Source: Actinomycetota bacterium (GTDB taxonomy: Bacteria > Actinomycetota > Actinomycetes > Nanopelagicales > Nanopelagicaceae). Taken from it: 14,049 nucleotides of DNA. The stretch covers positions 1-14,049 of the forward strand of contig WLNN01000016.1 in assembly GCA_009699765.1 (NCBI GenBank). Reading direction: 5' to 3'. A program made the position numbers and the translations under genes. The notes below the pieces were generated by a model. That model ran no database searches and was not told the origin of the DNA. It saw only the letters and a list, made by a program, of their open reading frames with translations. Shown one piece after another: positions 5,302 to 13,319 of the stretch; the stretch's first letter is position 1; every line of letters begins with the position of its first letter.

Positions 5302-8108
5302 ATAGAAATCGCACGCCTCTAGCAATAACCGTTGGTCTCCTTGTTGCTGTTGGAGCAGTCTTTGTTTCATTAAGTGGTTTTTATATTGATTGGCTCTGGT
5401 TCAAATCTGTTGACTTCACCAGCGTTTGGAGCAAAGTTCTTTCAACAAAGGTTGAGCTATTCCTGATAACAGGATTGATTAGCTCCCTTATTATTTCACT
5501 AAATATTTACCTTGCTTATAAGCGTCGTCCTTTCTACGTTCCAACCTCAATCGAGCTCAATGGCGTCGAGCGCATTCGTGCACAAATTGACCCGATTATC
5601 CGATGGGTATTTCTCGGACTCATTCTTGCAATCACATATTTTGCAGGAACATCAGGAGCTCTTTATTGGCGCGAGTGGTTACTCTTTAAGAACTCCACTG
5701 AATTTGGAGTCAAAGATCCACAATTTAATCTTGATATTTCGTTCTTTGCATTTAAGTTACCGCTTTACCAAGCGCTAATTGGTTGGGCTATCTCTGCGCT
5801 CATACTTGCAACAATTGCAACCGTCTTTGTCCATTATATGTATGGTGGAATCCGCACCCAAGGTCAAGGTGATCGCACAACAGTTGCTGCTCGCGTTCAG
5901 CTGTCAATTCTTTTTGGACTTATAGTTCTGATGAAAGCAGTCGCATACTGGTTTGATCGTTATGCACTTGCACTAAAAGAAAATAAGTTAATCACCGGAG
6001 CAACATATACAGATATCAATGCAACGCTCCCTGCTAAGGCAATTCTTGCGGGTATTGCAGTTGTCTGCGCCCTGCTCTTTTTCGCAAATATCATTCGTCG
6101 TTCATGGCTTCTTCCTGCAGCTGGTACCGCCTTGATGGTGATTTCGGCAGTACTTATTGCGGGGATTTATCCAAGTGCTGTTCAGCAATTTCAGGTAAAG
6201 CCTTCGGAATCATCAAAAGAAGCGCCTTATATTCAGCGCAATATCGATGCCACACGAGCTGCTTACGGCCTTACAAACGTCGATATTCAGGATTACAACG
6301 CAACTCTGACAACGAGTTCTGGCCAACTCGCAGCTGATGCAACAACTATCAACAATATTCGCCTGATGGATCCGAATGTGCTTTCAGCAACATTCCGCCA
6401 GTTGCAGCAGATTAAGCCTTACTACGGTTTTACCGAGTCACTCGATATAGATCGTTACACAGTTAATGGTGTAGCCCGTGATGCGGTCGTTGCGGTTCGC
6501 GAACTTAATATTGATGGAAACCCAAGCCGTAACTGGATCAATGATCACCTTGTATACACCCACGGATTTGGGTTTGTTGCTGCTTTTGGAAATGCAGTTG
6601 ATGCTGATGGAAAGCCGAACTTTATTGTTGGAGATCTTCCACCAACAAAAGGTTTAGGAGAATTCGAACCTCGTGTGTATTTCGGCGAGAACTCACCCGA
6701 GTACTCAATTATTGGTGGTACTACAAAGAGCACTCCTGTTGAATTCGATTATCCAGACGATACTTCATCTTCCGGCCAGAAGAATGTCACCTATAGCGGT
6801 AAAGGTGGAGTTCCAGTTGGTGGAACATTTAACAAGTTGCTCTTTGCAGTTAAATACGGCGAGCAGCGAATTTTGCTCTCAAACTTAATTAATAAAGATT
6901 CAAAGATTCTCTACAACCGTAATCCTCGCGAACGTGTAGCAAAAGTTGCGCCATGGCTAACTCTTGATGGCGACCCATACCCAGCTATTGTTGATGGAAA
7001 GATCACTTGGATTATTGACGGTTACACAACAAGTGCTGGTTACCCATATTCAGAGGGAACATCACTTGCTGATGCGACACAGGATGCGCTCACACGTAAC
7101 TCTGCATCTATCACCGCACAAGGCAATCAGCGCGTGAGCTACATCCGTAACTCTGTAAAAGCAACGGTTGACGCCTACGACGGAACAGTCACTCTCTTCC
7201 AATGGGATGAGAAAGATCCAGTGCTGAAGAGCTGGATGAAGGCATTCCCAAAGACCGTGCAGCCAAAGAGCGCAATTTCAAAGAGCCTCCTTGAGCACAT
7301 TCGTTATCCTGAAGATCTCTTCCGTGTTCAGCGAGATATTCTTGCTTCGTACCACGTTAAAACAGCTGCAGCGTATTACGGCGGTCAGGATTTCTGGCGA
7401 GTGCCAAGTGACCCTTCAACATTCGGTGGAAATGCAGGCGCACAGCCTCCTTATTACTTAACTTTGAAACTTCCTAATGAGAAGGCACCAGCGTTCTCAT
7501 TAACCACTCCATTTGTGCCACGTGGTGTTCGTGAAAACCTCACAGCTTTTGCGGTAGTTAATTCAAAGCCAGGACCTGATTACGGAAAAATCACAGTGCT
7601 GCAACTTCCACGAAGTACCAATATTGCAGGACCATCTCAGATTGCTTCCAACTTTGAAGCAAAACCAGAGGTCGCTAACGCACTCTCATTGTTGCGCCAG
7701 GGTGGATCAGATGTAGTTCTAGGAAATCTCCTGACCCTTCCAGTCGGTGGTGGATTGCTCTACGTCCAACCTGTTTACGTTAAGGCCACTTCTAACAATT
7801 CTGCATATCCACTCTTGCAGAAAGTTCTTGTTTCATTCGGTGATGTCATTGGATTTGATAGTTCGCTCAAGGGCGCACTTGATCAAGTATTTGGTGGCAA
7901 TTCTGGAACAACTACAAGTACTCCATCTTCACCAACTACATCTAACAGTTCTGCCGATCTTGCATCAGCACTTGCAAATGCAAAGCAAGCGATTGCTGAT
8001 GGACAGAGCGCACTTGCAAAGGGTGACTTTGCTGCATACGGTCGAGCACAAGATCGTTTGAAAGCTGCTATTGCAGCTGCTATTGCAGCACAATCACGAG
8101 CTAAGTAG
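5298..8108 (+). CDS. UPF0182 family large integral membrane protein
   Basis: The 936-residue protein is of normal size for UPF0182 (Rv3193c-type); molecular function unknown. Seven membrane helices can be seen in the first third (roughly 8-28, 52-71, 101-122, 155-182, 200-220, 245-263, 270-289). A long, presumably external region of about 550 residues follows. A Ser/Thr/Pro/Gly linker (about 870-892) leads to an Ala-rich helical tail (DLASALANAKQAIADG onward) that is characteristic of the family. An exact 12-bp duplication near the 3' end encodes a repeated AAIA. The gene is coupled to the upstream Lon-like protease by a 4-bp overlap, as in other actinobacteria. No clear terminator follows before the tRNA 68 bp downstream. 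Confidence 0.9.
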   Translation: MNRNRTPLAITVGLLVAVGAVFVSLSGFYIDWLWFKSVDFTSVWSKVLSTKVELFLITGLISSLIISLNIYLAYKRRPFYVPTSIELNGVERIRAQIDPIIRWVFLGLILAITYFAGTSGALYWREWLLFKNSTEFGVKDPQFNLDISFFAFKLPLYQALIGWAISALILATIATVFVHYMYGGIRTQGQGDRTTVAARVQLSILFGLIVLMKAVAYWFDRYALALKENKLITGATYTDINATLPAKAILAGIAVVCALLFFANIIRRSWLLPAAGTALMVISAVLIAGIYPSAVQQFQVKPSESSKEAPYIQRNIDATRAAYGLTNVDIQDYNATLTTSSGQLAADATTINNIRLMDPNVLSATFRQLQQIKPYYGFTESLDIDRYTVNGVARDAVVAVRELNIDGNPSRNWINDHLVYTHGFGFVAAFGNAVDADGKPNFIVGDLPPTKGLGEFEPRVYFGENSPEYSIIGGTTKSTPVEFDYPDDTSSSGQKNVTYSGKGGVPVGGTFNKLLFAVKYGEQRILLSNLINKDSKILYNRNPRERVAKVAPWLTLDGDPYPAIVDGKITWIIDGYTTSAGYPYSEGTSLADATQDALTRNSASITAQGNQRVSYIRNSVKATVDAYDGTVTLFQWDEKDPVLKSWMKAFPKTVQPKSAISKSLLEHIRYPEDLFRVQRDILASYHVKTAAAYYGGQDFWRVPSDPSTFGGNAGAQPPYYLTLKLPNEKAPAFSLTTPFVPRGVRENLTAFAVVNSKPGPDYGKITVLQLPRSTNIAGPSQIASNFEAKPEVANALSLLRQGGSDVVLGNLLTLPVGGGLLYVQPVYVKATSNNSAYPLLQKVLVSFGDVIGFDSSLKGALDQVFGGNSGTTTSTPSSPTTSNSSADLASALANAKQAIADGQSALAKGDFAAYGRAQDRLKAAIAAAIAAQSRAK
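8064..8087. repeat. Exact 12-bp tandem duplication at the end of the UPF0182 gene
   Basis: GCTGCTATTGCA occurs twice in a row, encoding AAIA twice within the Ala-rich tail. In-frame, so likely a harmless length variant. Confidence 0.85.
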
Positions 8109-8135
8109 CGTTCTGCGCGCGAGCAGTCACTCGAT

Positions 8136-8164
8136 TTGGTGATGTAAGTGCAATTCACTAGAAT
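8136..8164 (+). promoter_or_regulatory. Promoter of the initiator tRNA gene
   Basis: TTGGTG (8136-8141), a 17-bp spacer, then TAGAAT (8159-8164). Transcription would start around 8171, about 6 nt before the mature tRNA. The -10 box lies inside the palindrome at 8144-8173. Confidence 0.55.
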
Positions 8165-8173
8165 TGCGCTTAC
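8144..8173. repeat. 30-bp near-perfect palindrome over the tRNA-fMet promoter
   Basis: The arms are GTAAGTGCAATTC (8144-8156) and GAATTGCGCTTAC (8161-8173), separated by ACTA. Twelve of 13 positions pair exactly and the other is a T·G wobble. There is no T-tract on either side, so it is unlikely to be a terminator. Its position over the -10 box fits an operator for a dimeric regulator. Confidence 0.85.
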
Positions 8174-8176
8174 CGA

Positions 8177-8253
<77 letters not shown>

Positions 8254-8299
8254 GTTCGAAATAGAGCATGTAAGTATTAGTGCTCAGTAATAATTGCAA

Positions 8300-8338
8300 G
8301 GCCGTGGTCGTCCCAAATAGAACTTATTTAGGGCGGCC
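8300..8338 (+). terminator. Possible hairpin between tRNA-fMet and pcs
   Basis: GGCCG (8300-8304) pairs with CGGCC (8334-8338), and CCC-AAATA (8312-8319) with TATTT-A-GGG (8325-8333), loop GAACT. A 7-nt bulge (8305-8311) and a single A bulge weaken it, and the tail ATTCGCTATTC is only mildly U-rich. It may end the tRNA transcript. The remaining sequence 8251-8299 shows nothing clear. Confidence 0.35.
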
Positions 8339-8344
8339 ATTCGC

Positions 8345-8350
8345 TATTCT
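8345..8350 (+). promoter_or_regulatory. -10 box for the pcs-like gene
   Basis: TATTCT, identical to the box at 4220, ends 8 nt before the GTG at 8359. A leaderless or nearly leaderless transcript is possible. No -35 box is recognisable. Confidence 0.4.
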
Positions 8351-8358
8351 CGCCGCTT

Positions 8359-9105
8359 GTGGGGGAAAGAAATAATCAAATGCAACCTGGTGAGAGGTTT
8401 AACCGAAACGCTGGCTACGCCCTCCATGTCATGACTGCAAGTGGCGCTGCTGCTGGCTTGCTGGCACTGCAAGCCGTGATCGATGGGAATGTTCGAGGCG
8501 CACTGCTTTGGTTGCTTGTATGCCAAATTCTTGATGGCCTTGATGGTCCAATTGCTCGAAAAATCGATGTTGTCTTTAATGCTCCCCGTGTTGATGGTTA
8601 CGTTCTAGATTTAATAGTTGATTACGTGACATGCGTGGTTGTCCCAGTTGCTTTGATGATTCGTCTAAATATGTTGCCCTCAGAGTTCCAAACTTTAATT
8701 GCGGCAATTGTGATTTTGTTATCTGCTCTCTGGTTTGCACGAACTGATATTGAGACCGAAGATCATTGGTTTAATGGATTTCCGGCAGTCTGGAATCTAG
8801 CTGTTCCATCGTTCCTAATTCTCGATCTCTCACAAAGAACAACAGCGATTGTGACGGTGCTGTTGGCAGTTTCTCAGCTAACAAATATTAAATTTCCACA
8901 TTTAGTCCGTGTGAGAAAGTGGAGAAAATTCACATTACCTTTTGCAATAATCTACTTACTGAATCTTTTTCTTTTGTCTTGGGATTACTCAAATACCGAT
9001 GGAATCCAATACTCAATGATTTCGCTAGTAATTATGGTTGCATTCCCAATTTATATCGGCGCAACCTCTTTAGTTCGAACTTTTAGCGGATCCGAAGAGA
9101 GTTAG
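8359..9105 (+). CDS. pcs: Phosphatidylcholine synthase-like CDP-alcohol phosphotransferase
   Basis: The protein has 248 residues and about eight hydrophobic helices. It carries the CDP-alcohol phosphotransferase motif D62-G-x2-A-R67-x12-G80-x3-D84-x3-D88. The 12-residue spacer matches rhizobial Pcs rather than the usual 8. Other Pcs-like blocks, compared from memory, are HVMTASG (23-29), DGLDGPIARK, DYVTCVVVPV, GFPAVWN and the late FPHLVRVRK. Pcs condenses CDP-diacylglycerol with choline to make phosphatidylcholine in the inner membrane. Choline specificity is inferred from this similarity; another alcohol is possible. The start is GTG 8359, 8 nt after a -10 box; ATG 8380 is the alternative. 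The 3' end overlaps the opposing copper-ATPase gene by 23 bp. No choline transporter is visible here. Confidence 0.75.
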   Translation: MGERNNQMQPGERFNRNAGYALHVMTASGAAAGLLALQAVIDGNVRGALLWLLVCQILDGLDGPIARKIDVVFNAPRVDGYVLDLIVDYVTCVVVPVALMIRLNMLPSEFQTLIAAIVILLSALWFARTDIETEDHWFNGFPAVWNLAVPSFLILDLSQRTTAIVTVLLAVSQLTNIKFPHLVRVRKWRKFTLPFAIIYLLNLFLLSWDYSNTDGIQYSMISLVIMVAFPIYIGATSLVRTFSGSEES

Positions 9106-11410
9106 TAACAACAAATAAACTGCTCAACGCCATTGCGGCTGCTGCATATAAAGGTGTCATTAAGCCGATAGCGGCTAAAGGCAATCCAATTACGTTATAA
9201 GCGAATGCCCACCCAAGATTAACTCTGATTGTCGCAAGTGTCTTTCGTGCAAGGTTTAAAGAGTCAATTACGCCCATTAACTGCGGGCGCATCAACGTGA
9301 TGTCAGCAGTTGAAATCGCAGTATCCGTGCCTGTTCCCATTGCGATACTGAGGTCTGCCTGCGCTAGCGCTGCCGCATCATTGACGCCATCACCAATCAT
9401 CAGAACTCGAGCACCACTGGCCTGAAGCTCGCGCACCTTCTCAATTTTTCCTTCAGGAGTTGCACCTGCGATTATTCTATTTTCAGAGATGCCTACTAGG
9501 GTGGCCACAGATTTTGCTGCTTCAAAATGATCGCCAGTTACTAACCAGCTTTCAATTCCTCGAGATTGCAGAGCCGCGATGGTTGCAGCAGCATCTTTCT
9601 TGAGAACGTCTCCAGTTGCAAAGAGTGCAATTGCAACGCCATCTATTGCGAGGAGTGAAGCGGTTCGCGAGGCAGCTTTTGCATCCGCAATTGCTTGTTC
9701 CAAAGCAGGATCGAGCGCAATAGCGCTATGCGATACAGATTCTGGTGAGCCAATAATCACGACCATATTTTTTCCGAAGGCGTTCACACGAGCAGCAACG
9801 CCAGCTCCGGGAGTTTGGGTAAATTCCGATACCGAGAGTTTCTCTGCCGATTTTGATGTGCAGTACTCAACGATTGCTTCTGCAACCGGATGGTCATTCT
9901 GACTTTCCAGAGCAAGTGCTAATGAAAGTACATTTTTCTCATTTAGCAATCCTGCAAATGTTGCACCTAAAGGTTTCTGAGCTGAAACTGGAATCACAAC
10001 ATCTTGAACCGTCATCACGCCATCGGTGAGAGTTCCAGTCTTGTCGAAAACAACAACGCTAACTTCACTTGCAGCAGTGAGTGCGCGAGGATGTCGGATG
10101 ACAATGCCTCGAAGCGCACCTCGACCAGATGCAACAAGTAAGGCAACTGGGGTAGCTAAACCAAGTGCACATGGGCAGGCAATTACCAAGACCGTGATTG
10201 CTATAGAAATAGCAACAGTCTCATTCTTTCCGGCGAGAAAATACCAATAAGCACCGGTAGCAAGAGCAAGCATGGTGACCACTGGAACAAAGATTGAAGC
10301 AATTTTGTCAGCGCTCTGCTGAATTGGTGACTTACTTCCCTGGGCCGTAACAACCATTGCAGTTATTCGAGCCATCTCAGTATCACTGCCAACTCGAGTA
10401 GCTCTAACAATTATGCGGCCATTGTGATTGAGAGCAGAGCCAATTACTCGCGAGCCCGGATAGACATCAGTAGGAAGCGATTCGCCAGTGATCAAAGAAT
10501 TATCAATTGATGAAAGGCCTGAAATTACAATTCCATCGGTAGCTATTCGTGAGCCAGGCTTAACTACAAACTCATCACCCACCTTTAAATGTGAGATTGG
10601 AATGAGAATTTCACTACCACTTCGTAGAACAGTAACTTCTTTCTCTCCAAGTGCGAGCAGTGTCGAGAGCGCACTACTTGCTCTGCGCTTTGCGCGCGCT
10701 TCCAGGTAGCGACCCAGGATTACAAATAGCAAGACTCCGGCAGCAACTTCTGTATAAACCTCGCCAGAATCTGTGTACGTGGCATAAATTGACCAAGAAT
10801 ATGCAGAGATTGAACCTAGAGAGATAAGTGAATCCATTGTTGGATGGAAGAAATTTCGAATTGCAGCACGATGAATTGGAAATGCTACAAAGAGAATAAG
10901 AGGTGTTGTAAGGGCAAGCGCCAACCATGAAACAAATAGGTGGTGAGCATGTGGTGGCAGTGGAATTTCATACTGATCAAAGAGGCTAATTAACTCGGAA
11001 TTAATGGAATCATGCCATGACATCATCATTGAAATAGCGATGGTGGGCACTGCAAAGATAATTGCAAAAAATAGAGCGCGCGCTGCACCTTTTCGATGAA
11101 GCGCTGGATCTTTCTGATCTGCAAGAAGTAAAGCGGTATATCCCGCTCCCTTAATAGCCTTAATAATCACCTCTGGCTTGATTTGAGAAGGGGCAACGAT
11201 ATGCACGGTCTCTGAGGCAAAATTTACTGATGCGCTAACCCCAGAGATCGAGTTGAGTGCGCGTTCGACAGTATTCACGCAAGAGCTGCAAGTCATCCCG
11301 GATACGGCGTAAGTCTGTGCAACTAATGTGGCTCTACTTAAATCAATTTCGGGTAGCGGAGATTGTTCTGGTTGCTTCGAGCGGTTGAGGTCGATCTGGA
11401 TATCTTCCAT
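9083..11410 (-). CDS. copA: Copper-exporting P1B-type ATPase (CopA-like)
   Basis: The protein has 775 residues, normal for a CopA with one metal-binding domain. In order: HMA domain with GMTCSSC (38-44); actuator TGE (308-310); membrane CPC (412-414) in the IACPCALGLATP motif; phosphorylated Asp456 in DKTGTLT; HP motif 507-508; and GDGVND (673-678). Membrane residues YN (738-739) and MxxSS (760-764) fit the Cu(I) subgroup. It pumps cytoplasmic Cu(I) outward using ATP. It begins 8 bp after the hisN stop on the same strand, so is probably co-transcribed; the RBS is poor (TAGGCGTAGGT directly before ATG). No CopZ, CsoR or metal operator is visible. The 3' end overlaps the convergent pcs gene by 23 bp. 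Confidence 0.93.
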   Translation of the reverse strand: MEDIQIDLNRSKQPEQSPLPEIDLSRATLVAQTYAVSGMTCSSCVNTVERALNSISGVSASVNFASETVHIVAPSQIKPEVIIKAIKGAGYTALLLADQKDPALHRKGAARALFFAIIFAVPTIAISMMMSWHDSINSELISLFDQYEIPLPPHAHHLFVSWLALALTTPLILFVAFPIHRAAIRNFFHPTMDSLISLGSISAYSWSIYATYTDSGEVYTEVAAGVLLFVILGRYLEARAKRRASSALSTLLALGEKEVTVLRSGSEILIPISHLKVGDEFVVKPGSRIATDGIVISGLSSIDNSLITGESLPTDVYPGSRVIGSALNHNGRIIVRATRVGSDTEMARITAMVVTAQGSKSPIQQSADKIASIFVPVVTMLALATGAYWYFLAGKNETVAISIAITVLVIACPCALGLATPVALLVASGRGALRGIVIRHPRALTAASEVSVVVFDKTGTLTDGVMTVQDVVIPVSAQKPLGATFAGLLNEKNVLSLALALESQNDHPVAEAIVEYCTSKSAEKLSVSEFTQTPGAGVAARVNAFGKNMVVIIGSPESVSHSAIALDPALEQAIADAKAASRTASLLAIDGVAIALFATGDVLKKDAAATIAALQSRGIESWLVTGDHFEAAKSVATLVGISENRIIAGATPEGKIEKVRELQASGARVLMIGDGVNDAAALAQADLSIAMGTGTDTAISTADITLMRPQLMGVIDSLNLARKTLATIRVNLGWAFAYNVIGLPLAAIGLMTPLYAAAAMALSSLFVVTNSLRIR

Positions 11411-11418
11411 ACCTACGC

Positions 11419-12246
11419 CTATTTACTCTCTGATTTATTCTCTGATGCACCGAGAGAAGAAATAACATATTGATGCAGTGCAGCATTAGTTGAAACCCCA
11501 TTGCCACCGTGTGGACCAATCTCTCCCTTTGTATTTGAAAAGACTCCGCCAGCTTCTGTAACTATCAAGTCGAGTGCGACCATGTCCCAGAGAGCAAGCT
11601 CAGGTTCAATTGCGACTTCAAGAGCACCTTCTGCAACCAACATATGCGACCAGAAATCTCCATAGCCACGCGTGCGCCACGCTTTCCCTAATAAATCGTG
11701 GAATGGTTCTAACATCTCACCCCAACCAGAAAAATCTGAGTACGAGATAGATGCATCTTCAATTCGAGAAACGTCTGAGACATGGATTCGACGCGTTGTT
11801 TCATGGTTGAGAGTGACGAATGCTCCACCACCGAGATGCGCGGACCATCTGCGGAATAAAGCTGGAGCGCTAACCACGCTAACAATTGTGCGCTGGCGTC
11901 CATCTTCAAGACGCTCGACTAAACCAATAAGCGTTGCCCAAGTCGGTACGCCACGTAAGAAATTCTTTGTGCCATCAATTGGATCAATAACCCAGTAACG
12001 ATTTTTTTCAAGGCCTTCATTTCCAAATTCTTCACCAACGATTCCATCATTTGGTCGGTGAGCATGCAATAAAGCACGAATTGCTTCCTCGGCTGATTTA
12101 TCTGCATCAGTAACTGGAGTTTTATCTGGCTTAGTACTGACTGCAAGATCTAGCGCTTGATATCGCTTGAGCGTGATTGCATCTGCGGCATCTGCCAATC
12201 GGTGTGCCAGAGTGAGGTCTTCTCCGATGCTGTTACTGCTGCTCAT
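11419..12246 (-). CDS. hisN: Histidinol-phosphatase, inositol-monophosphatase family
   Basis: The 275-residue protein is a Mg-dependent phosphatase of the IMPase fold. Metal ligands are visible: Glu72 in VGEEFG, Asp88 and Asp91 in WVIDPIDGTKNF, and Asp221 in LWDMVALDLIVTEAGG. Blocks RGVPTWATLIGL, VSAPALFRRW, RIHVSDVSRIEDASISYS and WRTRGYGDFWSHMLVAEGA closely match actinobacterial HisN (Rv3137-type), which removes phosphate from L-histidinol phosphate in histidine biosynthesis. General inositol-phosphatase activity cannot be excluded. Its first 14 bp overlap the end of rsgA. It also has its own -10 box exactly 6 nt before the ATG and no Shine-Dalgarno, so may be read both from the operon and as a leaderless mRNA. 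The C-terminus ENKSESK comes from a 12-bp duplication. Confidence 0.9.
   Translation of the reverse strand: MSSSNSIGEDLTLAHRLADAADAITLKRYQALDLAVSTKPDKTPVTDADKSAEEAIRALLHAHRPNDGIVGEEFGNEGLEKNRYWVIDPIDGTKNFLRGVPTWATLIGLVERLEDGRQRTIVSVVSAPALFRRWSAHLGGGAFVTLNHETTRRIHVSDVSRIEDASISYSDFSGWGEMLEPFHDLLGKAWRTRGYGDFWSHMLVAEGALEVAIEPELALWDMVALDLIVTEAGGVFSNTKGEIGPHGGNGVSTNAALHQYVISSLGASENKSESK
11422..11445. repeat. 12-bp tandem duplication at the 3' end of hisN
   Basis: TTTACTCTCTGA and TTTATTCTCTGA (11 of 12 identical) encode the SENK/SESK tail just before the stop codon. Confidence 0.75.
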
Positions 12247-13267
12247 GCGGATATTCTACGTAACTCTGTACATCTAAGAGCGAACGTAGACTTTCAAGGC
12301 GTAAGAGACGCTCTTCACTTTGAGCAGGATCAGCGTTGACCCACTCATTAAGCGCACAAGATTCTTCTGAATGAGAGCAATGAGACATGCAGGTACTCGC
12401 CGCCTCTGCCAGATCAGGGAAAGCTTTCACAATTTCGCGAGGGTCGCGATGTGCGAGCCCAAATGCACGAATCCCAGGGGTATCAATAATCCATCCGCCA
12501 CCTGGTAGCGCCAATGCAATCGCACTTGATGATGTGTGACGTCCACGTCCAGTTACATCATTAACATCACCAGTCAGGCGATCTGCCTCAGGTACCAATT
12601 CATTAATCAGTGTTGATTTTCCAACACCAGAATGTCCAACAAGTACCGAAATTTTATTCTGTAGCAGCTCAGCGATTTCAGCTACCTGAGCTGGACGATC
12701 GGCAACCTTTGATGAAGTTGTCATGATTTCAACACCCAGGGCTGCATATTTCTCCATAAATTCTGGAACTGGCGCGACATCAATTTTGGTAACGACAATA
12801 ATCGGATGAATCTTCTCAATAAAAGCGCTAACCAAGAAACGATCAATTAATCCACGTCGTGGTTCTGGATTTGCAGAGGCAACTACAATCAATAATTGAT
12901 CGATGTTTGCCACGATTGTGCGCTCGAGCTTTGCAGCATCATCGACAGTACGGCTTAGAGAATTAGTTCTCTCATTCACTTTAACAATTCGGGCGAGAGT
13001 CCCTTCACCACCAGATATATCGCCAACAATTTCGACTGAGTCGCCAACAACAACTGATTTTGGACCCAGCTCGCGAGCTTTCATTGCAACAACTAGTTGT
13101 CCTGCATTTGCACCATTTTCAATTACACATCCACTGCGACCGCGATCAACAGAAATTACGAGAGCAGTTTGTGAATCACTGTGTGATGGGCGGTCTTTAC
13201 TGCGGCGCCGGGTTGTACGTGTAGGACGAATGCGAACATCTGATTCGTCATATTCACGAGGCGTCAT
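12233..13267 (-). CDS. rsgA: Ribosome small-subunit assembly GTPase RsgA
   Basis: The 344-residue, circularly permuted GTPase helps late 30S maturation. An extra basic N-terminus (1-30) is followed by an OB fold (about 33-110). The motifs come in permuted order: G4 TKID (160-163), G1 GHSGVGKS (211-218), G3 DTPG (262-265). The C-terminal zinc knuckle is Cys293, Cys297, His299, Cys304. The ATG at 13267 is fixed by an in-frame TAA directly upstream. GGTGAG lies only 3 nt before it, too close for an ideal RBS, and the start overlaps (ATGA) the stop of a 13-codon open frame. It lies 52 bp after aroA and overlaps hisN by 14 bp, suggesting one transcript. Confidence 0.95.
   Translation of the reverse strand: MTPREYDESDVRIRPTRTTRRRSKDRPSHSDSQTALVISVDRGRSGCVIENGANAGQLVVAMKARELGPKSVVVGDSVEIVGDISGGEGTLARIVKVNERTNSLSRTVDDAAKLERTIVANIDQLLIVVASANPEPRRGLIDRFLVSAFIEKIHPIIVVTKIDVAPVPEFMEKYAALGVEIMTTSSKVADRPAQVAEIAELLQNKISVLVGHSGVGKSTLINELVPEADRLTGDVNDVTGRGRHTSSSAIALALPGGGWIIDTPGIRAFGLAHRDPREIVKAFPDLAEAASTCMSHCSHSEESCALNEWVNADPAQSEERLLRLESLRSLLDVQSYVEYPHEQQ
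12253..12258 (-). promoter_or_regulatory. -10 box of a probable internal leaderless promoter for hisN
   Basis: TAGAAT on the minus strand, followed by 6 nt (ATCCGC) and the hisN ATG. It lies inside the rsgA coding region. No good -35 box is seen. Confidence 0.45.
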
Positions 13268-13305
13268 TTACTCACCATCTTGGTTTCATCAGGTCGTTTC
13301 ACCAT
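13264..13305 (-). other. 13-codon mini-ORF between aroA and rsgA
   Basis: The frame ATG to TGA would encode MVKRPDETKMVSK. It starts 14 nt after the aroA stop, and its stop codon overlaps the rsgA start as ATGA. It could couple aroA and rsgA translation, since rsgA itself lacks a well-placed RBS. Too short to judge by composition; may be chance. Confidence 0.25.
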
Positions 13306-13319
13306 GTCGAAATATCCAT

